A DNA stretch of 64,000 nucleotides from Hamadaea tsunoensis DSM 44101. GTDB lineage: Bacteria; Actinomycetota; Actinomycetes; Mycobacteriales; Micromonosporaceae. Both the position numbers and the translations under genes were made by a program. This document shows, piece after piece, positions 1-8,778 of the stretch. The notes under the pieces are model-generated. The model made no database searches. It was given only the letters and a program-made list of their open reading frames with translations, and was not told the origin of the DNA. The first letter of the stretch is position 1. Every line of letters begins with the position of its first letter. The stretch lies in NCBI RefSeq assembly GCF_000428945.1, contig NZ_AUAX01000005.1, positions 1 to 64,000 on the forward strand, read 5' to 3'.

Positions 1-730
1 AAGATCTTTTTGTCCCGGGTTCGTCGATCTCACCTCCGCTCCTCGCGCGGGAGACCGCTCCGGCCTCTCCGCTGCGCTCCGAGGCCTCCACTGCCAGGTT
101 GGTGGGGCGACGCATCGTCCACCGTCGCCCGGTCACCGTTTCACCCCACCCCCGCCCGGCCTTTGTCCCGACTGTCCGACACGTGCCCGAGGCGTTCGAC
201 GATCTTGCGCGAGTGTCCGGGCATTTCGGGTGCGTCGGACGAAATTCGGGGCATTCGCGCAAGATCGTCGACCATGGTGAAGATCGGGGCCACCGTCCGA
301 CCCGGGCCTCTTCTGACTTTGTCGCGACTGTCCGATATGGGCGCCGGGGCGGAGGTCGGTGGGGTGATCGTTTACGGCTGTGGTGTGGAAACGGCCACCC
401 GATGCATGATCGTTTACGGTTATGGAGCGCGCTGACCGGCTTTCGCTGCACCTGACGCGTCATTGATCATGCAGACCGGGCCGGATTTACACCTCAGCCG
501 TAAACGATCAAAAAATCTGTACGCCGCTTCCGCATAACGGAAGGTCGTTCCCGCATCACAGACCATGGCTCTCGGCGGGACGGCGTGGACGTGATCCACA
601 GCGGCCGAGATGCCTCAACGCGCCCTATCCCCTCGATCCACAGCGGTCGGGATGTAGGAAACGGCCTCTATCTACATCTCGGCCGCAATGGATCGAGGGG
701 ATAGGCACGGAAACTACATCCCGGGACAAA
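1..730. repeat. Mosaic intergenic repeat array 1
   Basis: No credible gene lies here. The stretch is a series of repeats that recur elsewhere in the window in the same order. First is a G/C-rich module starting TTTGTCCCGGGTTCGTCGA (from 9). Then comes the GATCTTGCGCGA hairpin (197-270), followed by a TGATCGTTTACGG module whose ends pair perfectly over 16 bp (365-380 with 495-510). Last is a module whose arms at 624-640 and 689-705 pair over 17 bp. The array opens with TTTGTCCCGGG (9-19) and closes with its reverse complement CCCGGGACAAA (720-730), so it has inverted ends. Short ORFs inside it differ between copies and are not genes. Confidence 0.8.
197..270. repeat. GATCTTGCGCGA hairpin repeat, copy 1
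   Basis: The arms CGACGATCTTGCGCGA (197-212) and TCGCGCAAGATCGTCG (255-270) are perfect 16-bp reverse complements around a 42-base loop. Related copies lie at 18944-19017 and 19488-19567. The words TTTGTCCCGACTGTCCG (162-178) and TTTGTCGCGACTGTCCG (318-334) flank it on either side. Confidence 0.8.
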
Positions 731-787
731 TGCATCTAGATCTTGATCTTGGCTTTCCTGATCTTGATACGGGGTAAGAATGGAGGC

Positions 788-2167
788 ATGGAGTATCGGG
801 TCGAGCACGACACCATGGGTGAGGTCAAAGTCCCGAAAGACGCGCTCTGGGGTGCGCAGACGCAGCGGGCTGTGGAGAACTTCCCGATCTCGGGCCGGCC
901 GCTGCCGCCGGTCCTGATCCACGCGCTGGCCGAGATCAAGGCCGCCGCCGCGAGCGCGAACGGTGCTCTCGGCGTACTGGACGACGACATGGCCAAGGCG
1001 ATCGGCGCCGCGGCCTCGGCCGTCGCGGCCGGTACGCACGACCGGCACTTTCCCATCGACGTCTTCCAGACCGGTTCGGGCACGTCGACCAACATGAACG
1101 TGAACGAGGTGGTGGCCCGGTTGGCGACCGCCGATCTGGGCCGGCCGGTGCACCCGAACGATCACGTGAACGCCTCGCAGTCGAGCAACGACGTCTTCCC
1201 GAGCGCTGTGCATCTGGCTTCGCTGCGGGCGGTCGCGACCGATCTCGTCCCCGCGCTCGACCAGTTGGCGTCGGCGCTGGAGGAGAAGTCGAGCGAGTTC
1301 GCGACCGTCGTGAAGGCGGGGCGTACGCACCTCATGGACGCGACGCCGGTGACGCTCGGCCAGGAGTTCTCCGGGTACGCCTTCCAGCTCCGCCGGGCGA
1401 TCGAACGCCTGGAGAGCACTGCTCCCCGCCTGGGTGAGCTGCCCCTCGGCGGGAGTGCGGTCGGTACCGGAGTGAACGTGCCGCGCGGGTTCGCCGAGCA
1501 GGTGACCGGAATCCTGGCCCAGCTGACCGGCCTGCCGATCGAGGAGACAGGCAACCATTTCGCGGCCCAGGGCAGCGCCGACCCGCTCGTCGAGATCTCC
1601 GCGCAGCTGCGGGGCACGGCGGTCAGCCTCTACAAGATTGCGAACGACATCCGGTGGCTGGGCTCAGGTCCGCGGGCCGGCCTGCGTGAGCTCAACATCC
1701 CCGACCTCCAGCCCGGTTCGTCGATCATGCCGGGCAAGGTCAACCCGGTCCTCTGCGAGGCCGTACGCCAAGTCGCCGCCCAGGTGATCGGCAACGACGC
1801 GGCGATCGCGTTCGCGGGTACGCAAGGCGACTTCGAACTGATCGTCATGCTGCCGGTGATCGCCCGGAACCTGCTGGAGTCCACGAGTCTCCTGGCCAAC
1901 GCCAGCCGGGTGTTCGCTGACCGGTGCATCCGAGGGCTGACGGCCAACGAGGAGATCGCCCGCGCGTACGCCGAAGGAAGCCCTTCGATCGTGACACCGC
2001 TGAACCGGCACCTCGGATACGAGGAAGCGGCGTCGATCGCCAAGGAAGCCCTGGCCACAGGCAGATCCATCCGAGAAGTAGTGGTGGCCAGAGGCCACGT
2101 GGAGAGCGGCAAAATCAGCACGGACACCCTGGACGAAGCCCTGGACGTCCTCAAGATGACCAGATAG
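788..2167 (+). CDS. fumC: Fumarate hydratase, class II
   Basis: This enzyme interconverts fumarate and L-malate in the TCA cycle in the cytoplasm. The 459-residue product has the normal length of iron-independent class II fumarases. It carries the superfamily signature [11 protein letters not shown] near residues 310-320, the substrate-loop sequence [11 protein letters not shown] near residue 100, and the [11 protein letters not shown] segment near residue 180. The ATG at 788 was chosen because the protein then opens [11 protein letters not shown], as the family does; an in-frame ATG at 743 would add 15 residues lying in repeat-like DNA. The gene stands alone downstream of repeat array 1, with any promoter confined to about 731-787, where GATCTTG occurs repeatedly. 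A convergent IclR gene follows after a hairpin repeat. Identification is firm; the start is likely. Confidence 0.96.
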   Translation: MEYRVEHDTMGEVKVPKDALWGAQTQRAVENFPISGRPLPPVLIHALAEIKAAAASANGALGVLDDDMAKAIGAAASAVAAGTHDRHFPIDVFQTGSGTSTNMNVNEVVARLATADLGRPVHPNDHVNASQSSNDVFPSAVHLASLRAVATDLVPALDQLASALEEKSSEFATVVKAGRTHLMDATPVTLGQEFSGYAFQLRRAIERLESTAPRLGELPLGGSAVGTGVNVPRGFAEQVTGILAQLTGLPIEETGNHFAAQGSADPLVEISAQLRGTAVSLYKIANDIRWLGSGPRAGLRELNIPDLQPGSSIMPGKVNPVLCEAVRQVAAQVIGNDAAIAFAGTQGDFELIVMLPVIARNLLESTSLLANASRVFADRCIRGLTANEEIARAYAEGSPSIVTPLNRHLGYEEAASIAKEALATGRSIREVVVARGHVESGKISTDTLDEALDVLKMTR

Positions 2168-2313
2168 ACCATCGGTGGTCGCGGCCATGGGTGGTCCAGG
2201 CCATGGGGGCGGGGCTGGTCGCTTGGGTTGCGCGCCGAGGTGGTCCAGTCCCCCGGTGGTTGCTGGGAAGGTTATTGCCCGTTCGCCCTTCGGGCGAGAC
2301 GAGGGCACATCGG

Positions 2314-2390
2314 CCCTTATGCAACGTCCGTCAGCACAAGATCCTCAAACGCTTCGCGCTTGCGGATCTTGCACTGCCGGACGTCGCGGC
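2314..2390. repeat. Palindromic repeat family F, copy 1
   Basis: This hairpin element lies between the convergent fumC and IclR genes. ACGTCCG (2324-2330) pairs with CGGACGT (2378-2384), and CAAGATCC (2337-2344) pairs with GGATCTTG (2364-2371). A second copy at 58019-58092 keeps CTTATGCAACG, the CAAGATCC stem and CTGCCGG, but has ACGCCCG paired with CGGGCGT: a compensatory T-A to C-G change. The remainder of the 261-base gap (2168-2428) shows nothing else recognisable. Confidence 0.8.
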
Positions 2391-2428
2391 CGAGTGCGGG
2401 GCCCAGATGTGGGTGGGGCGTACAGCGG

Positions 2429-3199
2429 TCAGCGGATGCCGTGGCGGCGCAAGGTGGTGGCCAGGGTGGCGGCGGTTTTCGCGACTGCGGACGCTACCTG
2501 GTCGACCTCCTTGTCGGTTGCCAGCTTGGCGGGCATCGAGACGCTGATCGCGTCCGTCGCCGGGATGCGGTAGTCGACGGTCGCGGCGATGCAGGCCACT
2601 CCGGGCGTGCCTTGTTCGCGTTCGAGAGCCCAGCCGCGGGCGCGTACCTCGTCCAGTTCTGTGTGGAGCGCGGGGCGCGACGTGATCGTGTGGGCGGTGA
2701 AGCCGACCAGCTCGGCGGGCAGAGTCTTGTCGACCTCGTCGGTGGTGAGCTGGGCGAGCAGGGCCTGGCCGAGTGCGGTGAGGTGGGCGGGCAGCTTGCG
2801 GCCGACGCGGGAGACGACGTGCTTGCTGGCGCGGGCGTCGCGGGTCGCGAGGTAGAGGACGCTGCCCTCGTCGCGGCGGGCGTAGTGGGCGGTGTAGCCG
2901 ACCTCGTCGCGAAGATCTTCGATGGCGGCGTGCGCGAACGGCAGAGCCGGGTCCCGGTCGAGGTACGCGGTGCCGGACAGCAGGGCGTGCGGGCCGACGC
3001 CGAAGGCGGAGCCGGTGTCGTCGGACTCGACCCACTTGAGTTCGCGCAGCGTGCGGATGAGCGCGTGCAGACTGGACCGGGGGTAGCCCATGCGCTCCTG
3101 GAGCTGGGCCAGGGTGAGCTTCGTCGGCGACGCGGCGAGCGTCTCCAGGATGTGGACCGTACGCTCCGCCGACTTGACGGGGGAAAGTTCCGTGCTCAT
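2429..3199 (-). CDS. IclR-family transcriptional regulator
   Basis: This is a DNA-binding regulator with an N-terminal winged helix (about residues 8-70, with the recognition stretch MGYPRSSLHALIRTL) and a C-terminal effector-binding IclR domain from about residue 85 (LPAHLTALGQALLA and the CIAATVDYR region). Its length of about 256 residues is typical. It is divergent from the glucarate operon, and two direct repeats of an AT-rich IclR-like site lie between them, so it most likely controls kdgD-gudD in response to glucarate or an intermediate. The family includes both activators and repressors. ATG 3199 gives MSTELSPVKSAERTVHILE, a usual IclR opening; GTG 3205 is two codons upstream and also possible. 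The effector is inferred from neighbours only. Confidence 0.92.
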   Translation of the reverse strand: MSTELSPVKSAERTVHILETLAASPTKLTLAQLQERMGYPRSSLHALIRTLRELKWVESDDTGSAFGVGPHALLSGTAYLDRDPALPFAHAAIEDLRDEVGYTAHYARRDEGSVLYLATRDARASKHVVSRVGRKLPAHLTALGQALLAQLTTDEVDKTLPAELVGFTAHTITSRPALHTELDEVRARGWALEREQGTPGVACIAATVDYRIPATDAISVSMPAKLATDKEVDQVASAVAKTAATLATTLRRHGIR

Positions 3200-3302
3200 T
3201 GCCACCAGCCACTCATCGCCGTCAGCCCGTCGTGGGGGAGTTGACCGCCACTGTACCGGAGACTAACTTAGCCTTGCATCAGTGACATGCTGACGGACCC
3301 GA

Positions 3303-3335
3303 TTCACATATATGGACAGTTCACATATATGGACA
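3303..3335. promoter_or_regulatory. Tandem operator-like direct repeat upstream of kdgD
   Basis: The 16-mer TTCACATATATGGACA occurs twice exactly, at 3303-3318 and 3320-3335, a 17-bp period. Each copy has the palindromic core CATATATG, and a partial third version (CATATGAACA) follows at 3353-3362. It sits in the divergent gap between the IclR gene and kdgD, 41 bases before the kdgD start, and is AT-rich against a GC-rich background. IclR binding is inferred, not shown. Confidence 0.75.
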
Positions 3336-3376
3336 CATGGGGCGCCGCCGAGCATATGAACAGACAGGAGTGCCGC

Positions 3377-4297
3377 ATGCGGCTCAAGGGCCTGCTCTCC
3401 TTCCCGCTGACCCCGTTCACCGCCGACGACGCCGTCGACCTGGACGCCTTCGCCCGCCACGTCGAGGCGCAGATCGCCGCCGGGCCGAGCGGGCTGTTCG
3501 TCGCCTGCGGGACGGGCGAGTTCACCGCGCTCAGCCTGGCCGAGTACCGCACGCTCGTCGAGACGGCGGCCGCGGTGGCCGGGGGACGCGTACCGGTGTT
3601 CGCGGGGGCGGGTGGCGGACCGCAGCTCGCCCGGGCCTTCGCCGAGACCGCCACCGAGGCGGGCGCCGACGGCCTGCTCCTCCTGCCGCCGTACCTGGTC
3701 GCCGCGCCGCCCGTCGGGCTCGTGCGGCACATCGCGTACGTGGCCGCGGCGACACCGCTGCCGATCGCCGTCTACCAGCGCGCCAACGCCGTGCTCGATC
3801 CCGCCGCCGCGGTCGCGCTGCTCGACATTCCCAACGTCGCCGGGATCAAGGACGGCCGCGGCGACGTCGACGCCATGCTCCGGCTGGTCACGGCCGTGCG
3901 TACCAGCGGGCATCCGCGGGCCGAGGAGTTCGGCTTCCTCAACGGCCTGCCGACCGCCGAACTCTCCGTGGTTGCGTACGAGGCCATCGGGGTCGAGAGC
4001 TACTCGTCCGCCGTGCTGTGCTTCGCCCCGGAGATCGCCACCCGCTTCTACTCCGCCGTACGCGCAGGCGACGCGTACGCCCAGCGCCGGCTGCTGACCG
4101 CGTTCTACCTGCCGCTCGTGGCGCTGCGCGACAAGGTCCCGGGGTACGCGGTCTCGCTGATCAAGGCCGGTGCGCGCCTGCGGGGCCACGACATGGGCCC
4201 GGTACGCCCGCCGCTCGTCGACGCCGCCCCCGAACACGTCGACGCCCTGGCCACCCTGATCGAGGACGGCCTGCGCGTGGTGGAGGAGCTGGCATGA
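3377..4297 (+). CDS. kdgD: 5-dehydro-4-deoxyglucarate dehydratase
   Basis: The enzyme dehydrates and decarboxylates 5-dehydro-4-deoxy-D-glucarate to 2,5-dioxopentanoate in glucarate/galactarate catabolism. The 306-residue protein is a DapA-like aldolase-fold enzyme: LLSFPLTPFTADDAVD at the N-terminus, the GTGEFTALSLAEY loop, and the Schiff-base lysine in NVAGIKDGRGD (about Lys158). ATG 3377 was chosen because AGGAG at 3366-3370 precedes it by six bases and the protein then starts as the family does; an earlier in-frame ATG at 3356 lies before that ribosome site. It is the first gene of a four-gene operon; its stop overlaps the gudD start as ATGA. The general DapA family is certain, and this specific activity is strongly supported by gudD and the semialdehyde dehydrogenase beside it. 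Confidence 0.93.
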   Translation: MRLKGLLSFPLTPFTADDAVDLDAFARHVEAQIAAGPSGLFVACGTGEFTALSLAEYRTLVETAAAVAGGRVPVFAGAGGGPQLARAFAETATEAGADGLLLLPPYLVAAPPVGLVRHIAYVAAATPLPIAVYQRANAVLDPAAAVALLDIPNVAGIKDGRGDVDAMLRLVTAVRTSGHPRAEEFGFLNGLPTAELSVVAYEAIGVESYSSAVLCFAPEIATRFYSAVRAGDAYAQRRLLTAFYLPLVALRDKVPGYAVSLIKAGARLRGHDMGPVRPPLVDAAPEHVDALATLIEDGLRVVEELA

Positions 4298-5559
4298 ACA
4301 TCGTCGAGGTACGCCTGACCCCCGTCGCCTTCGCCGATCCGCCGCTGCTGAACGCGGCCGGCGTCCACGAGCCCTGGGCGTTGCGCACGATCGTCGAGGT
4401 GGACTGCGGCGACGGCCTGGTCGGGCTGGGCGAGACCTACGGCGACCTGCCGCACATCGAGCTGCTGCGCCGGGTGGCGCCGCTGGTCGTCGGCGTGGAC
4501 CCGTTCGCCACCAGCCGCATCCTGGAGATCGTCCGCGCCGAGCTGGGCGCGACCGACGCTCCCGACCGGCACGGCCTGACCGGAGTGTCCACACCGGAGA
4601 AGACGGCGCTGCGCGTGTTCTCCCCGATCGAGGTGGCCTGCCTCGACCTCCAGGGGCAGCTCACCGGCCGTCCCGTGCACGACCTGCTCGGCGGAGCCGT
4701 ACGCGACGCCGTCCCGTTCTCCGCGTACCTCTTCTACAAGTACGCGGCGCACCCTGGTGCTGGATCGGATCCGTTCGGCGAGGCATTGACCCCGGATCAG
4801 ATCGTCGCCCAGGCGCGTACGCTGATCGACCGCTACGGTTTCGGATCCATCAAACTCAAAGGCGGCGCCTTCCCGCCGGATCAGGAACTGGACGCGATGC
4901 GGGCACTGCGGGACGCGTACCCGGAATTGCCTTTGCGCATCGATCCGAATGCGGCCTGGACGGTGGAGACCTCGCAGCGGGTGGCGCGCGAGATGGTGGG
5001 GATTCTGGAATACCTGGAGGATCCGACGCCGGGACTCGCGGGCATGGCCGCGGTGGCGGATGTGGCGCGCGAACTCGGCATGCCGCTGGCGACGAACATG
5101 TGCGTGGTGGCGTTCGAGCATCTGCCCGAGGCGATCGCGCGCGACAGCGTGCAGGTCGTGCTCTCCGACCATCATTACTGGGGCGGGCTGCGGCAGTCGG
5201 CGCGGCTCGCGGGCATCTGCCAGACCTGGGGAATCGGCCTGTCGATGCATTCCAACAGCCATCTCGGCATCAGTCTCGCGGCGATGACCCATCTTGGTGC
5301 GGCCCTCCCCGAATTGACGTACGCCGCCGATACGCACACCCCTTGGCAACTCGGCGCCGACGTCGTCGAATCCCCACTGCCCATTGTGGACGGCGCGGTA
5401 CGCGTACCCACGACTCCGGGGCTCGGCGTGACCCTCGATCGCGACGCGCTCGCGCGGATGCACGAGGACTATGTGAAATGCGGTCTGACGGAGCGGAACG
5501 ACGCGGGCTACATGCGTACGTTCGTGCCGGACTTCGAGGATGTGCGCCCGCGATGGTGA
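4294..5559 (+). CDS. gudD: Glucarate dehydratase
   Basis: This enzyme dehydrates D-glucarate (often also L-idarate) to 5-dehydro-4-deoxy-D-glucarate, the KdgD substrate. The 421-residue protein belongs to the enolase superfamily. An N-terminal capping domain is followed by a barrel with the KxK motif SIKLKGG (Lys187 and Lys189), metal ligands in RIDPNAAW, EDPTPG and LSDHHYWGG, and the general-base histidine in SMHSNSHLGIS (about His319). The NMCVVAF segment is also glucarate-dehydratase-like. The ATG at 4294 overlaps the kdgD stop by four bases, showing translational coupling. Length and motifs fit the glucarate dehydratase branch rather than muconate cycloisomerases. Confidence 0.94.
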   Translation: MNIVEVRLTPVAFADPPLLNAAGVHEPWALRTIVEVDCGDGLVGLGETYGDLPHIELLRRVAPLVVGVDPFATSRILEIVRAELGATDAPDRHGLTGVSTPEKTALRVFSPIEVACLDLQGQLTGRPVHDLLGGAVRDAVPFSAYLFYKYAAHPGAGSDPFGEALTPDQIVAQARTLIDRYGFGSIKLKGGAFPPDQELDAMRALRDAYPELPLRIDPNAAWTVETSQRVAREMVGILEYLEDPTPGLAGMAAVADVARELGMPLATNMCVVAFEHLPEAIARDSVQVVLSDHHYWGGLRQSARLAGICQTWGIGLSMHSNSHLGISLAAMTHLGAALPELTYAADTHTPWQLGADVVESPLPIVDGAVRVPTTPGLGVTLDRDALARMHEDYVKCGLTERNDAGYMRTFVPDFEDVRPRW

Positions 5560-6728
5560 GTTTCGCCGGGCATGCCTACCCGTGGGACGTTCTCGGCGAT
5601 CCGGCCTTTCCCGCCCGGGTCGCCGACGCCGGTCTCGCGACCGTGACGTTGGCGGCGGCCTATCACACCGTGCGGGCGGCCACCCCTCTCCACCCCGCGC
5701 ATCAGCTCGTCGACGCCCGGCATTCCGCGCTGTACCGGCGCTCGTCCGTCGCGTTCGGACGGTTGCGGCCGTTGAGCCCGTCCTGGACGGATCCGGACGC
5801 GTTCGCCCTCGCCGCTTCGGCGCTGAAGGCCGCGGGCCTGCGGGTGAACGCCTGGATCGTGCTGACCCACAACAGCGCGCTCGGCTCGGCGAACCCGGAC
5901 CTCTCGGTGGTCAACTGCTTCGGCGAGCGCTACCCCTACGCCCTCTGCCCCGCCCACGAAGAAGTACGCGACTACTGCGCGAATCTCGCCACGGCGGCCC
6001 TCCAGGACGTGGCGGTCGACGGGGTGTCCCTGGAGGCCTGCGGCCAGCTCGGTGTGGTCCACATGGGACACCACGAGAAGACGGACGACGCCTGGACGGC
6101 CGACGGCCTGCGGGCCCTGTCCGTCTGCTGCTGCCCGAGATGCCGATCCTCCTGGGAGCTGTTCGGCGCCTCCCAGGGTTCGAGCGCGTTCGCATCGTCC
6201 GTTGTACAGCGGCTCCAGGCGATCGTGCGGGGCGAACCGCTGCCGCTGCCCCCAGAGGTGCTGGCCGCCCGCCACGCCCACACCGACCTGCTGCGCGCCC
6301 AGGTCCTCGACGCCGTCAGAACCGCCGCACCCGGTGCCGAGATCACCCTGCACGGGAGCCCGGACCCATGGGCGACCGGCCCCTCGCCGGGCCTCACCCC
6401 GACGGCTGCGGGCGACGTGGATGCGATCCTGGTCCCCGCCTGGCCGACGACAGAGGCCACCGCGGCCCTGATCCGGGCCACCAGAGCCGCGGTCGAGCCG
6501 GCCGCTCCCGCCCGGCCGGGCCTGGACGCGGCCGGTTCGCAGGAAGCGCGATCGGTTACCGTGGACGCGTACCTGACGGTCCTCCCGCCGGCCGGTGCCG
6601 ACGCCGTGCTTCCGCACGCCCGCAGGCTCGTCGACGCTGGTGCCCAGCGCCTCAGCCTGTACCACCTCGGGCTGGCGGCATCCTGGCGTCAGCCACTCTT
6701 CGCCCAGATCACGGGAGGCATCTCTTGA
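5553..6728 (+). CDS. Uncharacterised protein in the glucarate operon, possibly barrel hydrolase-like
   Basis: I do not recognise this 391-residue protein as a named family. It has no signal peptide and no membrane segments. Segments such as GLRVNAWIVLTHN, YALCPAHEEVRDY and VDGVSLEACGQLG alternate in the way seen in TIM-barrel glycoside-hydrolase-like proteins, where a conserved acidic residue follows such a strand. A cysteine cluster CCCPRCRSSWELFG (near residue 195) could bind a metal. The C-terminal half repeats VDAILVPAWP and AGAQRLSLYHLGL, again barrel-like. ATG 5553 overlaps the gudD stop by seven bases, and its own stop overlaps the next start, so it is cotranscribed with glucarate genes. 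A role on a glucarate-bearing glycoside or a pathway intermediate is inference only. Confidence 0.75.
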   Translation: MVSFAGHAYPWDVLGDPAFPARVADAGLATVTLAAAYHTVRAATPLHPAHQLVDARHSALYRRSSVAFGRLRPLSPSWTDPDAFALAASALKAAGLRVNAWIVLTHNSALGSANPDLSVVNCFGERYPYALCPAHEEVRDYCANLATAALQDVAVDGVSLEACGQLGVVHMGHHEKTDDAWTADGLRALSVCCCPRCRSSWELFGASQGSSAFASSVVQRLQAIVRGEPLPLPPEVLAARHAHTDLLRAQVLDAVRTAAPGAEITLHGSPDPWATGPSPGLTPTAAGDVDAILVPAWPTTEATAALIRATRAAVEPAAPARPGLDAAGSQEARSVTVDAYLTVLPPAGADAVLPHARRLVDAGAQRLSLYHLGLAASWRQPLFAQITGGIS

Positions 6729-8044
6729 GCGCATCGGACTTCGTGAACACGGCCGTGGAGGGCGCGCTCGACGCCGCTCCCGCGCTGGCCGCCATGCCTC
6801 CCGCCGCCCGTCGCGATCTGCTGCACGCCGCCGCCGACGCCCTGGCCGCCCGCGGCGAGGAGATCATCAAGGTCGCCGCCGACGAGACCGGCCTCACCAC
6901 GGCCCGGCTCACCGGCGAGCTCGACCGCACCACCAACCAGCTGCGCCTGCTCGGCGACTACGTCGCGGCGGGCCGCCACCTCTCCGCACGCGTCTCGCCC
7001 GAGGCCGGCCTGCGCCAGATCGTCGTCCCGATCGGCCCAGTGGCGGTCTTCGCCGCCTCCAACTTCCCGCTCGCCTTCGGCATCCTCGGCGGCGACACCG
7101 GCTCCGCGCTCGCGGCGGGCTGCCCCGTCGTCGTCAAGGCCCACCCGGCCCAGCCGCTGACGAGCCGCCTGCTCGCGGAGATCGTCACCCCGGTCTTCCC
7201 GCCGGGCTTCTTCACCATGATCGAAGGCGGCGCCGACGTCTCCCTCGCCCTGGTCGCCGCCCCCGGCATCCAGGCGGTCGGCTTCACCGGCTCCCTCGCC
7301 GGCGGCCGCGCGCTCATGGACACCGCCGCGGCCCGCCCCCAACCCATTCCCGTGTACGCCGAAATGGGCGCGATCAACCCCGTCTTCGTGCTCCCCGGCG
7401 CGGCGGCCGACCGTACGCGAGTCGCCGCCCTGGCCGCCGCCGTCACGGGTTCGGCCGGACAGCTCTGCACCAAGCCCGGTCTCGTGATCGTCCCCGATTC
7501 GGCGGACGGCCAGGCGTTCGCCGAAGACCTGGCCGCAGCGGTCGCCGGGACGGAAGTCCACCGCCTGCTCACCGACCGGATGGCCGCCGGCCACGCCGAC
7601 TGGGTCTCGTCGGCCGGGCAACTCGGCCTCCCGGTCCAGGTCGGCACCTCCTCGCCGGCTCCGGTCGCGGTGATCGCGCCCGCTTCGGCGCTGACCGGTC
7701 CTCTCCTGGAGGAGCACTTCGGTCCGGCCGTCGTCATCGCGACCGCTTCCCCCTCGGCGTTTCCCTCCTTGGCGGGGGACCTCGAAGGCCAGCTCACCGC
7801 CACCGTCCACGCGTCCGACGAAGATCACGAAGCGGCGCGCGTACTCCTGCCGGTGCTGGCCACGAAGGCCGGACGGATCATCTGGAACGGCGTACCGACG
7901 GGTGTGGCGGTGGTAGACGCGATGCTGCACGGCGGCCCGTGGCCCGCGACGTCGGCGGCCTGGTCGACGTCGGTCGGCACGGCGGCGGTGGAACGCTTCC
8001 AGCGCCCGGTAGCCCTCCAGAACGTCCCCGCCGACCTACTCTGA
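6725..8044 (+). CDS. 2,5-dioxovalerate (ketoglutarate semialdehyde) dehydrogenase
   Basis: This NAD(P)+-dependent aldehyde dehydrogenase should oxidise 2,5-dioxopentanoate to 2-oxoglutarate, the last step from glucarate to the TCA cycle. Conserved pieces include PIGPVAVFAASNFPLAFG, VVVKAHPAQP, the glutamate in YAEMGAINPVF and the catalytic cysteine in GSAGQLCTKPG (about Cys248). The start is a TTG at 6725, inside the stop of the previous gene (TTGA), preceded by GGGAGG at 6713-6718 with ideal spacing. At 439 residues it is shorter than the roughly 525-residue Pseudomonas enzymes and lacks their N-terminal lead-in, but the Rossmann and catalytic domains look complete. Transporter and uronate dehydrogenase genes for this pathway are absent from the window. 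Confidence 0.9.
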   Translation: MSASDFVNTAVEGALDAAPALAAMPPAARRDLLHAAADALAARGEEIIKVAADETGLTTARLTGELDRTTNQLRLLGDYVAAGRHLSARVSPEAGLRQIVVPIGPVAVFAASNFPLAFGILGGDTGSALAAGCPVVVKAHPAQPLTSRLLAEIVTPVFPPGFFTMIEGGADVSLALVAAPGIQAVGFTGSLAGGRALMDTAAARPQPIPVYAEMGAINPVFVLPGAAADRTRVAALAAAVTGSAGQLCTKPGLVIVPDSADGQAFAEDLAAAVAGTEVHRLLTDRMAAGHADWVSSAGQLGLPVQVGTSSPAPVAVIAPASALTGPLLEEHFGPAVVIATASPSAFPSLAGDLEGQLTATVHASDEDHEAARVLLPVLATKAGRIIWNGVPTGVAVVDAMLHGGPWPATSAAWSTSVGTAAVERFQRPVALQNVPADLL

Positions 8045-8050
8045 CCCGCT

Positions 8051-8133
8051 CCAAGATCCCGTTTGGATCAGGGAAATCACCCGAATCATGGCCCAAGATT
8101 CGGGTGAAAACCGTGATCCAAGCGGGATCTTGG
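8051..8133. repeat. Palindromic repeat family E, copy 1
   Basis: This nested hairpin separates the convergent dehydrogenase and kinase genes. The outer arms, 8051-8070 starting CCAAGATCCCG and 8114-8133 ending CGGGATCTTGG, pair at 19 of 20 positions. The inner arms TCACCCGAATC (8077-8087) and GATTCGGGTGA (8097-8107) pair perfectly with a nine-base loop. Copies lie at 47136-47217 and, rearranged, at 52564-52640. It may act as a two-way terminator. Confidence 0.85.
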
Positions 8134-8151
8134 GGTAGGGCGCGGCGGCGG

Positions 8152-8778
8152 TCAGAGGTCGAAGGTTGCTTCGACGGCGGCGATCAGCTCGCCGAGTGTC
8201 CGTGATCCGTCGACTGCGATCACCGGCAGATCGAGCGCCGCGGCCTCGGCGGCCAGCCGGTCGGTGAAGAGCGCATCCCGTTCGAGGAGATTCGCGAGCG
8301 CCCGCTCGGGATCACGCGTACGCCCAGCGATCTTGTACAGGTCGCCCCGGACGGTGAACGCGTGGCGCCGGAACTCGGGCGTGGGCAGCAGCCAGACCGC
8401 CCGATCTCCTTCACCCAGCTGAGGCCGGACGAGATGCGGGAGCAGCCGGAACCCCTCGACGATCGTGCCCCGGCGGATCTCCGCGAGGTCCTCCACGATC
8501 AGCCCGAACCCCTCGCCCCGGAACCAGTGGAACGTGTCGAGCATGATCGCCGGATCGCGCGCCGCCCAGCGTTCGTCCATGTCCATCGCCATGAACGCGT
8601 ACAGCAGCGGACTGTCGTCCGGCGTCGTACGCGCAGCGTGGCCGGCCATGGCGCGATCTGTGTCATAAAGAACAAGATCATGACGGTCGGCCAAGGCCCG
8701 GGCAACCGTGGACTTGCCACCGCCACTCCCGCCCCCGATCCAGTACCGCCGTGGGACCGCCCCGTCTTCGGAGATCAT
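8152..8778 (-). CDS. P-loop nucleotide-binding protein, kinase-like
   Basis: The 208-residue cytosolic protein opens with a Walker A motif, GGGSGGGKST (about residues 15-24), followed by YDTDRAMAGH, and looks like a small AAA_18/nucleoside-kinase-type P-loop protein. A later IVEDLAEIRRGTIVEGFRL stretch resembles the substrate-handling part of such kinases. No specific substrate can be assigned. Its ATG lies inside the end of the HAD phosphatase gene (four-base overlap), so the two form an operon and may act on related small phosphorylated metabolites. The 3' end faces the glucarate operon across repeat E1. Confidence 0.8.
   Translation of the reverse strand: MISEDGAVPRRYWIGGGSGGGKSTVARALADRHDLVLYDTDRAMAGHAARTTPDDSPLLYAFMAMDMDERWAARDPAIMLDTFHWFRGEGFGLIVEDLAEIRRGTIVEGFRLLPHLVRPQLGEGDRAVWLLPTPEFRRHAFTVRGDLYKIAGRTRDPERALANLLERDALFTDRLAAEAAALDLPVIAVDGSRTLGELIAAVEATFDL

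Noticed and set aside
197..270. CRISPR array possibility for the repeated hairpins
   Set aside because: Copies are few, scattered, palindromic across long loops and without regular unique spacers or cas genes.
10..455. Two overlapping short ORFs at the window start
   Set aside because: They lie in repeat array 1; the matching sequence in other arrays breaks the frames, so they are not conserved coding sequence.
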